Assembly: GCA_014529385.2 (NCBI GenBank)
Contig: CM043944.1
Location: 80,758,384-80,822,383 of the forward strand
Length of the DNA stretch: 64,000 nucleotides
Direction: 5' to 3'
From: Adiantum capillus-veneris
Lineage: Eukaryota > Streptophyta > Polypodiopsida > Polypodiales > Pteridaceae
In this document: one piece after another, positions 8,359-20,640 of the stretch
How positions within the stretch are numbered: position 1 is the first letter of the stretch
Layout: every line of letters starts with the position of its first letter
Program-made: the position numbers and the translations under genes
Notes under the pieces: model-generated
The model's input: only the letters and a program-made list of their open reading frames with translations
What the model was told of the DNA's origin: nothing
The model's database searches: none

Positions 8359-11190
8359 TTAAAAACATGTAGGCTCTTTATGTTGCACACGTGAAACCAT
8401 GTATGCATAATGTGTACGCATGTAACCGTTGTATGTCAATCTATCAACTGGATAACGCACCCTCTCTGATCTTCTCAAGTGTGGTGCACTCTTCTCTTCA
8501 ACTCTTGCATATGGGGGTACATATTTCTCAATATGCTTACTGCCAGGTGTCCTCAAATGTGGTAAACCATGCTCTTCATCGAGGCTTTCATCTCCAGAAC
8601 TCTCTTCAACCACTTTCTTCTTGCCTTTCGCGTCTTGCTTCTTATCTCGCAAACGATCGCTCCATGGGTTGACACTTCCTGTACTCTCCTCTGCCATATG
8701 TGGTCGTGAAATAGTTCTTGTTGATGGTCCTGGCTTATCAACAACATGACGCACATTTTCTTGCTCTTCATACTCATCTTCTATCATCACTGGCTTTGGT
8801 TTATACCACGGTTCATGCTCACAAAATCTGACATCTCTACTGACATAAACTTGTCTTGTCATAGGATCATAGCACTTGTAACCTTTCTTTTCAACTGGGT
8901 AGCCCAAGAATATACACTTCACTGCCTTTGGCTCCATCTTCTTTCTTGCTTCATTTGGCACATGAACATAGCAAACACATCCAAAAACTTTCATGTAGGA
9001 AACTGTTGGCTTGATCCCATAAAGTCTCTCATAAGGTGAAATTTCATGAATGGCAGCAGTTGGTGTTCGATTCATAATGTGTACTGATGTATGAACTGCT
9101 TCAGCCCAATATGTTAATGGCATATTCATCTCATTCATCATGGCTCTTGCAATCTCTGCTATGACTCTATTCTTTCTCTCAGCAACTCCATTTTGTTGTG
9201 GTGTGTATATGCAAGTAATCTGTCTTCTTATGCCTTGTTCACGTAAGTAATCATCAAAACTGTGTGACATGTACTCTCCCCCTCCATTTGTACGTAGGCA
9301 TTTAATTTGACAACCATTCTCTTTCTCAACCATAACTTTGAACTCCAAAAATACCTCAAATGCCTCTGACTTTGCCTTTAGAAAGTAAACCCATGTCACT
9401 CTGCTGTAATCATCCGTAAATGTGATAAAATATCGACAACCATTTGGTGTAGCATGATCACAAGGTCCCCAAATATCTGAATGAACAATTTCCAAAGGAC
9501 TTTGGCTAATTCTCCCCCTCTTTGGAAATGGTAAACGAGATTGCTTTCCAAATTGACAAGCTTCACAAACATGATCAAAATTCAATCTGCCAAACTTTGG
9601 TAATCCACGTACAATTTGATTTGATTGCATATGCTTTAATCTTCTAAAATTGACATGACCAATCCTCTTATGCCATAACTTTGCCCAATCATCTTGAGTG
9701 GTTGATTTGTTTGCATACATACCACTGTGTAAACATGGATCTCCAGCTTCCAATGAGAACAAGCGACCTTTCTTTCTTCCACGTGCCAATATCTTTCCTG
9801 GTCTGCCTTTGTGAAACTCCTCTATGAAGCATCCATAACGATTAAAACGGACTTGCAACGCTTGATCTGTCATTTGTCCAACTAATGCTAAATTCTTTGT
9901 GATTGATGGTACATATAGAACATCTCCCAATGTGTTGTATGTCACGTCTTTTTCTAGCAATGGAACTGAACCAACATGTGTAATCCGATGCATAGTATCA
10001 TCACCTGTAGCGACAAACTCATCCTCTTCTAATTTCTCTTTTCTGTCAAAACATTCACCATGATATGTCATATGATTTGTGGCACCACTATCTAAATACC
10101 AATCATCTGTATGATGTGGCTCCACCATGCTTCCAACAACATGCTCCATAGGAAATAAATGTCCACTCGACCTATTGTCATGTATATTTTGATCATGAGG
10201 ATTGTATCCAGCAAAGTTTCCTCCATGTCTGCCATAACCTCGGCCTCTTCCACCACGATCACGATTTTGATTTAGCCTTGTGTAACATTCTCTTTCAAAG
10301 TGACCATAAATGCCACATCTGTTACAATATCCATCTCTTTGAGGATGTACAAATCGTCCACCTCCACGTCCACGAGTTCGGGATCTCCCCCTGCCTCTTT
10401 GGCTATAATCATTGTAACTATGACTTTGTTGGTTTTGCCATTGACCTCTTCCAACATTGTTTCCACGACCATAGTTTCCTCTTCCACCTCTATTGTTTCC
10501 ACGACCTCTAGAGTAAAAAACCTGATCTCTGGAATTGTTATTTGATGTAGAAGGACCTGACTTGCCTAACTTCACCTCTTCTTGCAAACAAAGGTTTACT
10601 AACTCTTCAAAATCAGGCATGTGTCCTCGAACAGATATAGATGTATCCAATGACTTGTATTCCGGTCCCAAATCATTCAATGTCGCTGAAACTAAGTCCT
10701 CATCTGGAACTTCAACATTAATGCTCGCAAGATCTTCCTGTATTTGCTTTATCTCTGTCACATAATCTGATATGGATCTATTTCCTCGCCATACACAATG
10801 TAACCTTTGCTTCAAGTGAACTTTTCGTGGTTCTGTATTGGAGCTGTTCATTCTTGCTAGTATCTCCCATCCTTCCTTTGGAGATTGAGCCTTCTTCACA
10901 TGTGGTATAAAGAAGTCACTAATGCATAGTGAAATCCAATGCATCACTTTTCTTGAATTCTCGATCAAGTTCTTGTAAGCTTCTACTCCTGCTTGCCATG
11001 TTTTATGTGCTTCAACATTCTCTCTATTTGGTTCCAAACCAACCCTGGGACACTCTTGTTCACCTGTAATATAATCCCATAAACCTTTGCCCATGATAAA
11101 GTTCTCCATCCTGTAAGACCATATGCTGTAGTTCTCTCTGGTCAGCTTCTCTCCAACAATCTGTGTGACTTGAGTTGAAATTTCTGCCAT
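8359..11190 (-). CDS. Copia-B gag-protease-integrase
   Basis: Long uninterrupted frame. I choose the Met at 11,190 (MAEISTQVT) over the in-frame Met at 11,268, because plant Copia Gag usually starts shortly before a conserved ENYSIW-type motif (here residues 20-25). Domains in order: Gag, with an RGG-rich tail at about residues 240-300; CCHC knuckle CNRCGIYGHFEREC; protease WYLDSGATNHMT; integrase finger HKRIGHVNFRRL...CEACQFGK; integrase core IVHSDIWGP...FTDDYSRVTWVYF...RTNGGGEYMS...PQQNGVAERKNR. The second catalytic position reads Asn in RTNGGGEY, where RTD or RSD is expected, so strand transfer is probably lost. The frame ends at a TAA (8,359) that is one base from GAA. Confidence 0.95.
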   Translation of the reverse strand: MAEISTQVTQIVGEKLTRENYSIWSYRMENFIMGKGLWDYITGEQECPRVGLEPNRENVEAHKTWQAGVEAYKNLIENSRKVMHWISLCISDFFIPHVKKAQSPKEGWEILARMNSSNTEPRKVHLKQRLHCVWRGNRSISDYVTEIKQIQEDLASINVEVPDEDLVSATLNDLGPEYKSLDTSISVRGHMPDFEELVNLCLQEEVKLGKSGPSTSNNNSRDQVFYSRGRGNNRGGRGNYGRGNNVGRGQWQNQQSHSYNDYSQRGRGRSRTRGRGGGRFVHPQRDGYCNRCGIYGHFERECYTRLNQNRDRGGRGRGYGRHGGNFAGYNPHDQNIHDNRSSGHLFPMEHVVGSMVEPHHTDDWYLDSGATNHMTYHGECFDRKEKLEEDEFVATGDDTMHRITHVGSVPLLEKDVTYNTLGDVLYVPSITKNLALVGQMTDQALQVRFNRYGCFIEEFHKGRPGKILARGRKKGRLFSLEAGDPCLHSGMYANKSTTQDDWAKLWHKRIGHVNFRRLKHMQSNQIVRGLPKFGRLNFDHVCEACQFGKQSRLPFPKRGRISQSPLEIVHSDIWGPCDHATPNGCRYFITFTDDYSRVTWVYFLKAKSEAFEVFLEFKVMVEKENGCQIKCLRTNGGGEYMSHSFDDYLREQGIRRQITCIYTPQQNGVAERKNRVIAEIARAMMNEMNMPLTYWAEAVHTSVHIMNRTPTAAIHEISPYERLYGIKPTVSYMKVFGCVCYVHVPNEARKKMEPKAVKCIFLGYPVEKKGYKCYDPMTRQVYVSRDVRFCEHEPWYKPKPVMIEDEYEEQENVRHVVDKPGPSTRTISRPHMAEESTGSVNPWSDRLRDKKQDAKGKKKVVEESSGDESLDEEHGLPHLRTPGSKHIEKYVPPYARVEEKSAPHLRRSERVRYPVDRLTYNGYMRTHYAYMVSRVQHKEPTCF

Positions 11191-11969
11191 CTTCACTCTC
11201 TCTATTTCTTCCAAAGGATTTTGACAAAATTTCGGCAGAGTTTCGTTTGTATTTGGACAATATCTCAAGTGACAATCTCAACCAAAGTGCTCATAAACAC
11301 TGATAGAAAATCTCTCACTGCCAAGGGAAAATCCACTGACTCACTTTGCCACAGACTGACTCAGTACTATGCATAAATACTCTAAAACAATGTCCACATG
11401 GACCTGTATGCAAATGCAATCCATACGCTGTCCTGTACCACATATCCATACATCCACCTTCTTCCCATAGTCGTAAACGACATATAAGGTCTTTCGCGGG
11501 GCCAGTCGGGGGTTCGCTCCAGTACCTAATCCACCTTGCCAAGGTACCAAAGCTCCCAAGGCAAGGCTTCAAAAAACCTCACTCGACCCTCACAAAGGCT
11601 ACAGTTTTCCAAAATACATTGACCGCATATCCATACATAACCAAAAAGTACTCAATTTGACAATATAACCGCCTCAACTTCTTCCCACAACCTTTCTTAC
11701 ATAGGCGGCTGTCCATAACGGACCCACAACAACCAAACATAATCTTCGATAACACAATATCATGATGCAAAAGCTCTATGTCACTCTCCAAAACCTGTGT
11801 AAATGCTGAATTCTTCACCTGTAACCTGTAAATCTACTGCCGAGTGCAAAACTGGACATCTCCTATGCTTGTGTGAGCTGGCTGTTTGCTGCAGACCAAA
11901 AAACCTCTCTTTTTTGCTGTTTTCCAAAGCTGCGGAAACCTGTGTATTGACTGTAGCTCCTCAAATTGA

Positions 11970-11981
11970 GCTCTGATACCA
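11970..11981 (-). other. Copia-B primer binding site
   Basis: TGGTATCAGAGC on the minus strand, three bases after the 5' LTR end: initiator Met-tRNA complement. Confidence 0.95.
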
Positions 11982-11984
11982 CTT

Positions 11985-12224
11985 TGTAGAGTGCGCAGGT
12001 GATGGAGAAGGTAGGAAAGAAGACTACACACACACACACACCAACACACATCGAGACACACACACACACACAATTGTTACCCTGCAGCAACCATTCAACG
12101 AGCTGCTCTTCTCTTCTTCTTCTCTTTTGAAGTATTATCCAAAGTATATTTACAACATAGTATAGTCAGTGTCCAGCCACCCATAGCACAATGGACATAT
12201 TCTTTAACATCATATTCTTTAACA
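11985..12224 (-). repeat. Copia-B 5' LTR
   Basis: 240 bp partner of 6,595-6,826 and the promoter-bearing copy for this minus-strand element. Flanked by GTATG at 12,225-12,229. Confidence 0.95.
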
Positions 12225-13627
12225 GTATGAAGTGGGTTTACAAGTTGAAACACAAGCCAGATGGTGAGATCGATCACCATAAGGCTCGACTTGTTGCAAA
12301 GGGTTATGCACAAGAAAAAGGCATAGATTATGAAGAGACTTTTTCTCCCACTTGTCATATGACTACTGTGCATTTTCTATGTGCATTGACAACTCATTTT
12401 GGTTGGGATGTACATCAATCAGACATTGTTATTGCTTTCTTGAATCGTTACATATTTGAGGAAGTTTATGTAACGCAGCCTCGCGGTTTTGTCATAAAAG
12501 GACAAGAGGACAAAGTGTGCAGATGTAAGAAGGCTTTGTATGGGTTGAAGCAATCTCCTCGTGCTTGGTATGAGAAAGCTGACACTCATTTGGTCAAACG
12601 AGGCCTTCGTAATAGTCCAACAGAAAGCACATTGTATGTAAAGCATGAGGGTGATGTACTTCTCATTGTGGTTCCTTATGTTGATGATTTGTTGATCATT
12701 GGACCAAATGAGAGACATATTGCTGAATTTAAGGCTGATTTGAATGCTACTTTCAAGATGAAAGATTTAGGGTTCTTGCGTGATTAATTGGGCATACAGT
12801 TTAAGCAGTGTGATGGTGGTATTGCCTTGTGTCAGAAAAGTTACATAGAGACATTGCTATGTAAGTTTACACTTGAGGATTGAAAACTTATTGCCACTCC
12901 CATGGAAATAGGTTTGAAGTCGAGTCTACATGATGCTGGCGATCCTGCTGATGTCACTCTTTATCAAACTGCTGTTGGCCGCCTCATTTATGTATGCAAC
13001 ACGAGGCCGGATATTCAGTTCGCAGTCTCATAGGTCAGTAGATTTATGCATAGCCCAGGGTTTAAGCATTTGTAGGCTGTCAAGAGGATTTTTTGCTACC
13101 TTAGTGGCACTTTACATCTTGGCTTGTTTTATCCCAAGGGGGGATCATTGCTGCCAGACTTACATGCTTTTTCGGACTTAGATTGGGCTGGTTGTTTTGA
13201 CATGCGAGTGTCCACAAGTGGTTTTTGTTTCATGCTTGGCAGTTCATGTATATCATGGTTGAGCAAGAAGCAACCTATTGTGGCCACTTCAAGTTGTGAG
13301 GCTGAGTACAGGGCAGTCTTCACAGCTACGGTTGAGTGTGTATGGCTCAGACGCCTTATGGCTGATTTGGGTGTTGGACAAAACACTGCCAACACTATGT
13401 ACAATGACAGTCAGAGCGCATTGGCAGTTGCGAGGAACCCAAATTTTCATGGTCGCACAAAGCACATTGAGGTGCATTACCACTATGTCAGGGAGAGGCT
13501 CTCAACAAGAGAGATCAGCTTGGCTTATGTGCCAACACAGGACAACCTTGTAGATCTTTAAGGCATTGTCTCGTGAGAAGCTTGAAGCTTTCCGCAAAGC
13601 TTTGGGCTTACTCCCCTTTGTGGACTG
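12225..13627 (+). pseudogene. Copia-A RT and RNase H
   Basis: Resumes Copia-A RT after Copia-B: KWVYKLKHKPDGEIDHHKA, KGIDYEETFSPT, DVHQSDIVIAFLN, ALYGLKQSPRAW and the catalytic VPYVDDLLIIG (about 12,675). Connection NTRPDIQFAVS and RNase H with SDLDWAGCFD, SSCEAEYRAV and MYNDSQSALAVARNP follow. One frame is kept for 1.3 kb and is broken only by stops at 12,785 (TAA), 12,881 (TGA), 13,031 (TAG) and 13,073 (TAG). A small deletion near 13,557 in the tail comes before KALSREKLEAFRKALGL and the final TGA. Confidence 0.93.
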
Positions 13628-13692
13628 ATCATGTCCTCAGGGCATGGCACTTCCCTTTACTCATGTGCCAACTCTTGTTCACCGCATCACTC

Positions 13693-13703
13693 GAGGGGGG
13701 ATT
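13693..13703 (+). other. Copia-A polypurine tract
   Basis: GAGGGGGGA, a few bases before the 3' LTR; priming site for plus-strand cDNA. Confidence 0.8.
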
Positions 13704-13930
13704 TGTTACCATATACATGTGGTAGTGATGTGTGTGAACACACTAGGACCGCCAGGGCATTTTTTGCCTCTTTAGGAGGGTTTGTCCCCCGAGCATTGTA
13801 TATACACCCATCACTATAGGGCTATCTATCTTTCCATTGCACACTAAGTAACACACTCTCTATTGTGTGCCTTGAGCTTCCTTCGTCTTCTCCAAGCTGT
13901 GTGCATTTCTCTGCAACCCTAATTCCAACA
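13704..13930 (+). repeat. Copia-A 3' LTR (227 bp)
   Basis: TGTTACC...CCAACA. It holds the segment missing in the 5' LTR, including TGTATATA. Confidence 0.93.
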
Positions 13931-14800
13931 ATTGGTGCCTGTTTGCAATCCATACAAAGTGATAACTTGTCTTTCCTTTGGTTGAGATTGTCATGCTTAG
14001 TTGCTTCTCCGCATGCAAGGTCAATACATAAGGTCCGATAGTTTGATTCTGGGTCCATTGGACAAGCATTAAACTCTTTATGTGATATATGATGGCTTTG
14101 GAGAGTAGCATATAGTCAATCACACTATCCCCATTACGTATTCTACATGTAAATCGATTGGTTCCACTCCACAAGGATACACCATTGGTCATGAGCATAC
14201 CCGTGCTATTGCACACATGTAAACTTTTCATAAAGATCTGGCTCTTTCTCATTCATGGAAGTATGATCATATAAGTGAACCTTTTCCAACTCCCTTGAAA
14301 TGTATGGCGTATCAAATTGTTGAGTTTCATGTTGCAATGTTTTTGTGTGAGCATTCATATCCCTAAAGACAATAACATCACCTTTTCCTTTGAAATAAGC
14401 AATGTCCTCCTCTAAATCAAAAAATGGCTAATCTCTATCCATGCAAGCATAAAAGGGGGAATCATGATGAGGAATGTAGCAATCAACTACAAAAATGGTG
14501 CTCTTTTTGGTGTCATAATTTTTAGCCATACATAATGTTTGTGCTTGTCATCTTTCACAATTGATACAAAACCTTTTGATCCTTTCTTTACCATACATGC
14601 TACCCCTCCTTGCCCTCTTCATTGCTTGAGATTATTTGACACATTAATGAATGTACATTGTAATCCTCCAACCCATTAAACCTTTGTGTATCATGCTCCC
14701 AAGTTTCAAAAAGAAGTACAACATCGGCTTTGCTTGTTAGTTCATCAATGCCAACCTCCGTGTTCCATGGGTATCATTGCAATTGTAAAAGAATACTTTC
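13931..14800 (-). pseudogene. LINE-1 ORF2: endonuclease domain
   Basis: Remnant of the apurinic/apyrimidinic-type endonuclease that nicks target DNA in LINEs. Minus-strand pieces read VDCYIPHHDSPFYA, a LEEDIAYFKGKGDVIVF block followed by RDMNAHTKTLQ (GDMNAR in active enzymes, so the Gly is changed), and GTNRFTCRIRNGDSVIDYML with the SVIDYML motif. The order and spacing match LINE endonucleases. Several frameshifts and stops break it. It was continuous with the RT before Copia-A inserted. Confidence 0.85.
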
Positions 14801-14832
14801 AATTGTAACTCGGCCTCATAGATCACACATTC

Positions 14833-15768
14833 CTATCTGCTTGAGGGACTTGAATCCTCCTTGGGCACATTTTCTTGAGAGATCCCCTTGTTTTTCTTAT
14901 TCCTCTCCTCATATGTCTTACGACACATATTTTCTTGCTTAATAGTGCAATCTTCACATAATTTTTTTTTTGTATCCCTCAAATAGATCCAACGATTATC
15001 ATGGATAATCTTTTGTTTGGTCTCATCATGCATACAATTGGCCGTTCTCTCTCTCGAGGAGCTCCTTGCTTACCCACTCTATGTGCTCCGTAAACCATAA
15101 CTCTTGACATACTAAAGTGGGGTTTGAAGAAATCTTTGAGAACAATGGCAAGAGAAGAAGGTGTCTCTAACTTCTCTTTGGGAAGTCCATGAATAACAAT
15201 GTTCTTTGAATGTCGCTCCCGTTCCTTCAACTCCTCTACATCCACATTCTCAACATTCTTTATTTGAGCCATAACTTGTATGAGGGAGGAATTAGGAACC
15301 ACATTGTTGTCACATACATCAGCCCAAGACTTGTTTGTGCATACATTTTATTGCATGCATCCCGTCTCATGGTGTCAAATTTCTCCTCTTTCAATACATG
15401 GTCGTGCTCTACTTTACTCATGTGCTCCTTCAAAGCATTCAAGTCCACAAGAGAGCGTTTACATTCCTTGCCTTCCTCTTCAAGTTGCATCAAACGTGTT
15501 GTTTGCATCTCAAGTGTCCCTTGAGATTCTCATTCTCAACCACAAGAACCCATAGTGTGGCATTCTCGATTGCAAGTGCCTGTAAGTCTTCACCTTGTTT
15601 GTTTACGGTCTCTTGCAACAATACCAAGTATGCCATGATCATGGTTTTTGATATTGTTGGTTGAGTGGTTGTGGTGCTATCTCCACACTTAGGAGATTTT
15701 GGATCATTTTTTACAATGGTTGTGGACCTTGTTGAAAAACAAGAATCCTTACGAGTGTCGGAAGACAT
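14833..15768 (-). pseudogene. LINE-1 ORF1 (coiled coil and RNA-binding protein)
   Basis: ORF1 protein binds LINE RNA. Minus-strand pieces: an N-terminal region from Met at 15,768 with a heptad-rich stretch (QETVNKQGEDLQALAIEN), then LEEEGKECKRSLVDLNALKE. A nucleic-acid-binding block follows, with RERHSKNIVIHGLPKEKLET and GAHRVGK (15,060-15,230). The end reads DETKQKIIHDNRWIYLRDTKK and MCRKTYEERNKK. SKNIVIHGLP and AHRVGK are typical of the RRM-like core of LINE ORF1. It is split over three frames, so it is not functional. Confidence 0.8.
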
Positions 15769-15995
15769 TGTATGTAAAATAAGAGACGAGAGTCAACTTT
15801 CCCAAATTTGTTCACTTCAGAAATTTGGTTGCAAAAATGCCTTCCATAACTTTGAAAATTTTGATTTTTCACATCAATGCCTAGAGGGCATTGTGTCCTT
15901 TGATTTAGGCTATAGATCACCCAAATCGGAGTTTGGATGAAGAAGCTAAAATAAAAAGAGTGAATTGCTATCTACTAGGTCAAACGACTGCACTA

Positions 15996-18139
<2,144 letters not shown>

Positions 18140-18337
18140 AGGCCACTTGGAAGGTTATATTCTTTTTAGAGATATGTAGATAAACTAGTCTTTCAATCTT
18201 CCCACATCAATAGAGAAATGCAATCACTTTTAGGAGACATCATTATAGATGAGTATGGGAGTATGCGACATAAATAAACTTGTGCAATTTACAATTGTGT
18301 GCTGCAAATATATGTTCCCTTGTTCTGAGATTTATAA

Positions 18338-18688
18338 GTGCAAAACCTTAATTGTTATCATTCTTTTGTATCATATGTAGAAAATATTTCTCATGCAATC
18401 AGCATGAAGAAACATGCACTCATTCTTGATCTTAATGGAGTTTTACTCAGCAAAGAAGACAAGAGGCATCCATGTACAGATTGTGTAAAAATTGACCTTG
18501 GTCACACCATAATTGTTGTTCGCCCTGGTTGTTTTGAATTTTTGGATGAGATATGTCAATACTTTCATGTTGGTATTTGGTCCACCATGCTACAAAATAA
18601 TGTTTGCACTTATGTGAACACTCTTGAAAAGCATGCACATAAAAAATATCATTTCTTTATGGAGCTGGTGGAAAGTTACTGCTCATGA
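18338..18688 (+). pseudogene. HAD/FCP1-like phosphatase exon fragment
   Basis: 116 open codons containing KHALILDLNGVLLSKED (about residues 25-41) and IVVRPGCFEFLDEICQYFHVG, IWSTMLQNNV. These match motif I and the following region of the FCP1/NLI-interacting-factor branch of HAD proteins. The plant branch with DLNG in place of DLDE is known to me as a family trait, so the second Asp is not necessarily lost here. The C-terminal half (motifs III and IV) is missing. TATGTAG just before AAAATATTTCTC (about 18,379) looks like a 3' splice site, so this may be one exon of a gene or a captured gene fragment. No partner exon was found in the window. Confidence 0.6.
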
Positions 18689-20394
18689 ATTGGGTACTCG
18701 GATAGCCCGATACTGCCAGTTGATGTTCTGGCAGACGATGGCTATGCAATACTAGGCGGTTTTTCCATTTTCTTGGTGGTTTTTGATTGGCAGGTCTATG
18801 ATAACCTGTATGCAAGGAAAGTTGGTGAAGTTGGAGCCAAGGACCGATATGCTTTTCGAAGATCAATAGCTTGCTGGTTGGGTGCTTGAGCAATAGATGA
18901 CGGTCAGTTGAAAGTGGCCAACAAAATGGGGTTCTTGAAGATTTCTTGTGGAATGTTTGTGATCCTTGGGAGGTCTTTGGTGGCGAAATTCACAGGAGTC
19001 TTCCACGTGTCAAGAGGGATTGTTCACATATGCGGTGTTGGGCACGAGCAACGTGGGCCATATATAGTGGATAGTGGGGTCTTGTAAGGCATCCATGAGG
19101 AGAGAGATCTCTCAAGAAGCACGAGCTATGGCTTCTAGCACTCGCGGGCCTATGTAGGCATTGTTTTTGTCGGCGACGTTGCCGCCATTGGCGTCCATTG
19201 GCACCCTTAGGCGATGACATGGCAACTGTTAGCAGGTGGTCCCGCACCCTCTAAGGGCTATTCTTTCTTAAGGCAAAGTGGGTGAGCACTGATGACACCC
19301 CCCTCAAGGGTGATCTCATGTGGATATTGGAGGGGAAAGATCTCAAGACCCAGCAGGGGGTGGCTCATGTGCAATGTGAGAGATAAGGATTGGAAAGTTG
19401 ACAAGCTGCCGGCTAAGGGAAAGTTCACTTGTGCTGATGAAGAGGAAAGGTCTCCAAGCTGTCAATCCAAGCAAGGATATACTAAAATAACTGTGCCATT
19501 TGTGGACAATGCACAAGAAATTCCAAATGAGGCTCTAGTGGCCTACATGAGCCAGTAAATACCATATTTTTTTGTTTTTAAAGTTTTGTATGCCCCTATG
19601 AAGGGATGTTCACATGCCATTTCAAGAGATCTTTGCCAATTGGACTTATGGAGCCATTTTGCTCCATTGTTGACCATGTCAATCTAGGTTGTGTGCTATT
19701 GAGGTGTGGCTATGGTGATGATGCAGAGCTGGAGGGCTACTGATTGATAATTTGGGATTGTTAAGTATGCCGGCTTGGAGCCTTTTGTATAGGGTGTTTT
19801 GTTGATGATAAAGAAACCATCATTGCCATGATTTTGTGTTGGTTTCCCCTTTCCTCGTCTATTTTCTCTGTTGAGTGTGTGTGTTCTGGGCGTGTGTCGG
19901 TAGTTATGCCCCCAAATGGTCTATTGTGCACAGAGGGAATGAGAGAGGTTGTGTGTGTGGTGAAGGAAGTGAATCGTGCTATACGTGGTAATCGGGCTCT
20001 GTTTGTGTTTTTGTATTGGTGGTGTAAAAACGGCATTTTTCCTATGAGGTTGTCGAGTTTTGAAGGTGAACTCTAGTGGTTAGGGGTATTGTGTATATCC
20101 TAGGCTATAAAGAGGCGTGTTGATTATGTGTTGGGTGTGTTCCCCTTTTCCCCTTCCCATCTCTCTATGCTCATCCAATTATGTCTTCTATCTCTATAAT
20201 TCTATCTATGATACATTTAGATAGCCATGAAATAATGTATGGAGGTTCAATCTTGGTAGATTTACCAGCTCTTCACCTTCTTTGTGGGTTGCAAAATTCC
20301 TGGTACTCTTTGACAAATCTTTCCATACACTGTGAGTTGTAAATAAAAACATGGATGTGTCCAAGAGTTCAGCAGTCGTGAGCTTCAAGGATTA
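18689..20394. other. unrecognised stretch
   Basis: No known domain. A patch at 19,290-19,560 (+) has codon-like open frames in two phases (for example WILEGKDLKTQQGVAH) and could be an old coding fragment. I cannot name it. Confidence 0.35.
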
Positions 20395-20399
20395 CCCTT

Positions 20400-20640
20400 G
20401 CCACATAACACCTCATTTGACAATGTGAGAGACTCATCCATTGTCCATCTCTGAGGAGATACTATGTCAACATGCTCAAGGTGGTAGTGCACGCACTCTC
20501 CAAGAACCCATACCTCGTCCATTGAACCCTCTGGCAAACAAGCCCCTTTAAAACTTCCATAAATCTCTCAACTAGAAACATCTAGTGAGTGCTAACAACA
20601 CCTGCAGTCTCTATGTCATCCATGATAAAGAGTACGTGGG
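20400..20640 (-). pseudogene. DUF4218-like fragment (CACTA/En-Spm transposon gene)
   Basis: The minus strand reads FIMDDIETAGVVSTH, a stop, MFLVERFMEVLKG. After a frameshift it reads PEGSMDEVWVLGECVHYHLE. The ERFM-x-VLKG, then PEGSM, then GECVHY order is the pattern of the DUF4218 region found next to TNP2-type transposases of plant CACTA elements. One stop, one frameshift and no flanking transposase mean it is a remnant. A CACTA-like end also occurs far away at 49,198, with no sign of a link. Confidence 0.55.

Larger units (their letters stand above)
6595..12224 (-). mobile_element. Copia-B, nearly intact LTR retrotransposon
   Basis: Minus-strand Ty1/copia element of 5,630 bp with both LTRs, a Met-tRNA primer site (11,970-11,981), a single long gag-pol frame, a polypurine tract (6,827-6,835) and a perfect GTATG target duplication. 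LTRs differ at about six substitutions plus microsatellite length. The only coding lesions seen are one stop (8,359), one 2-base insertion (about 7,852) and a changed integrase Asp. It is inserted in the RT of Copia-A between the codons for KKAIG and KWVYK. Confidence 0.96.
3486..13930 (+). mobile_element. Copia-A, full-length LTR retrotransposon (decayed, interrupted)
   Basis: Ty1/copia order on the plus strand: LTR (3,486-3,654), Met-tRNA primer site, gag, protease, integrase, RT, RNase H, polypurine tract, LTR (13,704-13,930). LTR ends are TGTT...AACA. The flanks are ATTGG at 3,480-3,484 and 13,931-13,935, a target duplication displaced by one base from the left LTR end. It sits inside LINE-1 and is itself split at 6,594/12,225 by Copia-B. 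Removing Copia-B leaves about 4.8 kb. The LTRs differ at roughly 8% of shared positions by eye, so it is older than Copia-B. Confidence 0.93.
13931..15960 (-). mobile_element. LINE-1, 5' segment (ORF1 and endonuclease)
   Basis: Upstream part of the same LINE as 1,088-3,485, separated from it by Copia-A. The 5' boundary is uncertain. Coding signal starts at about 15,768, and a compound (AC)n(AG)n tract begins at 15,996, so the element ends near or beyond it. Confidence 0.85.
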
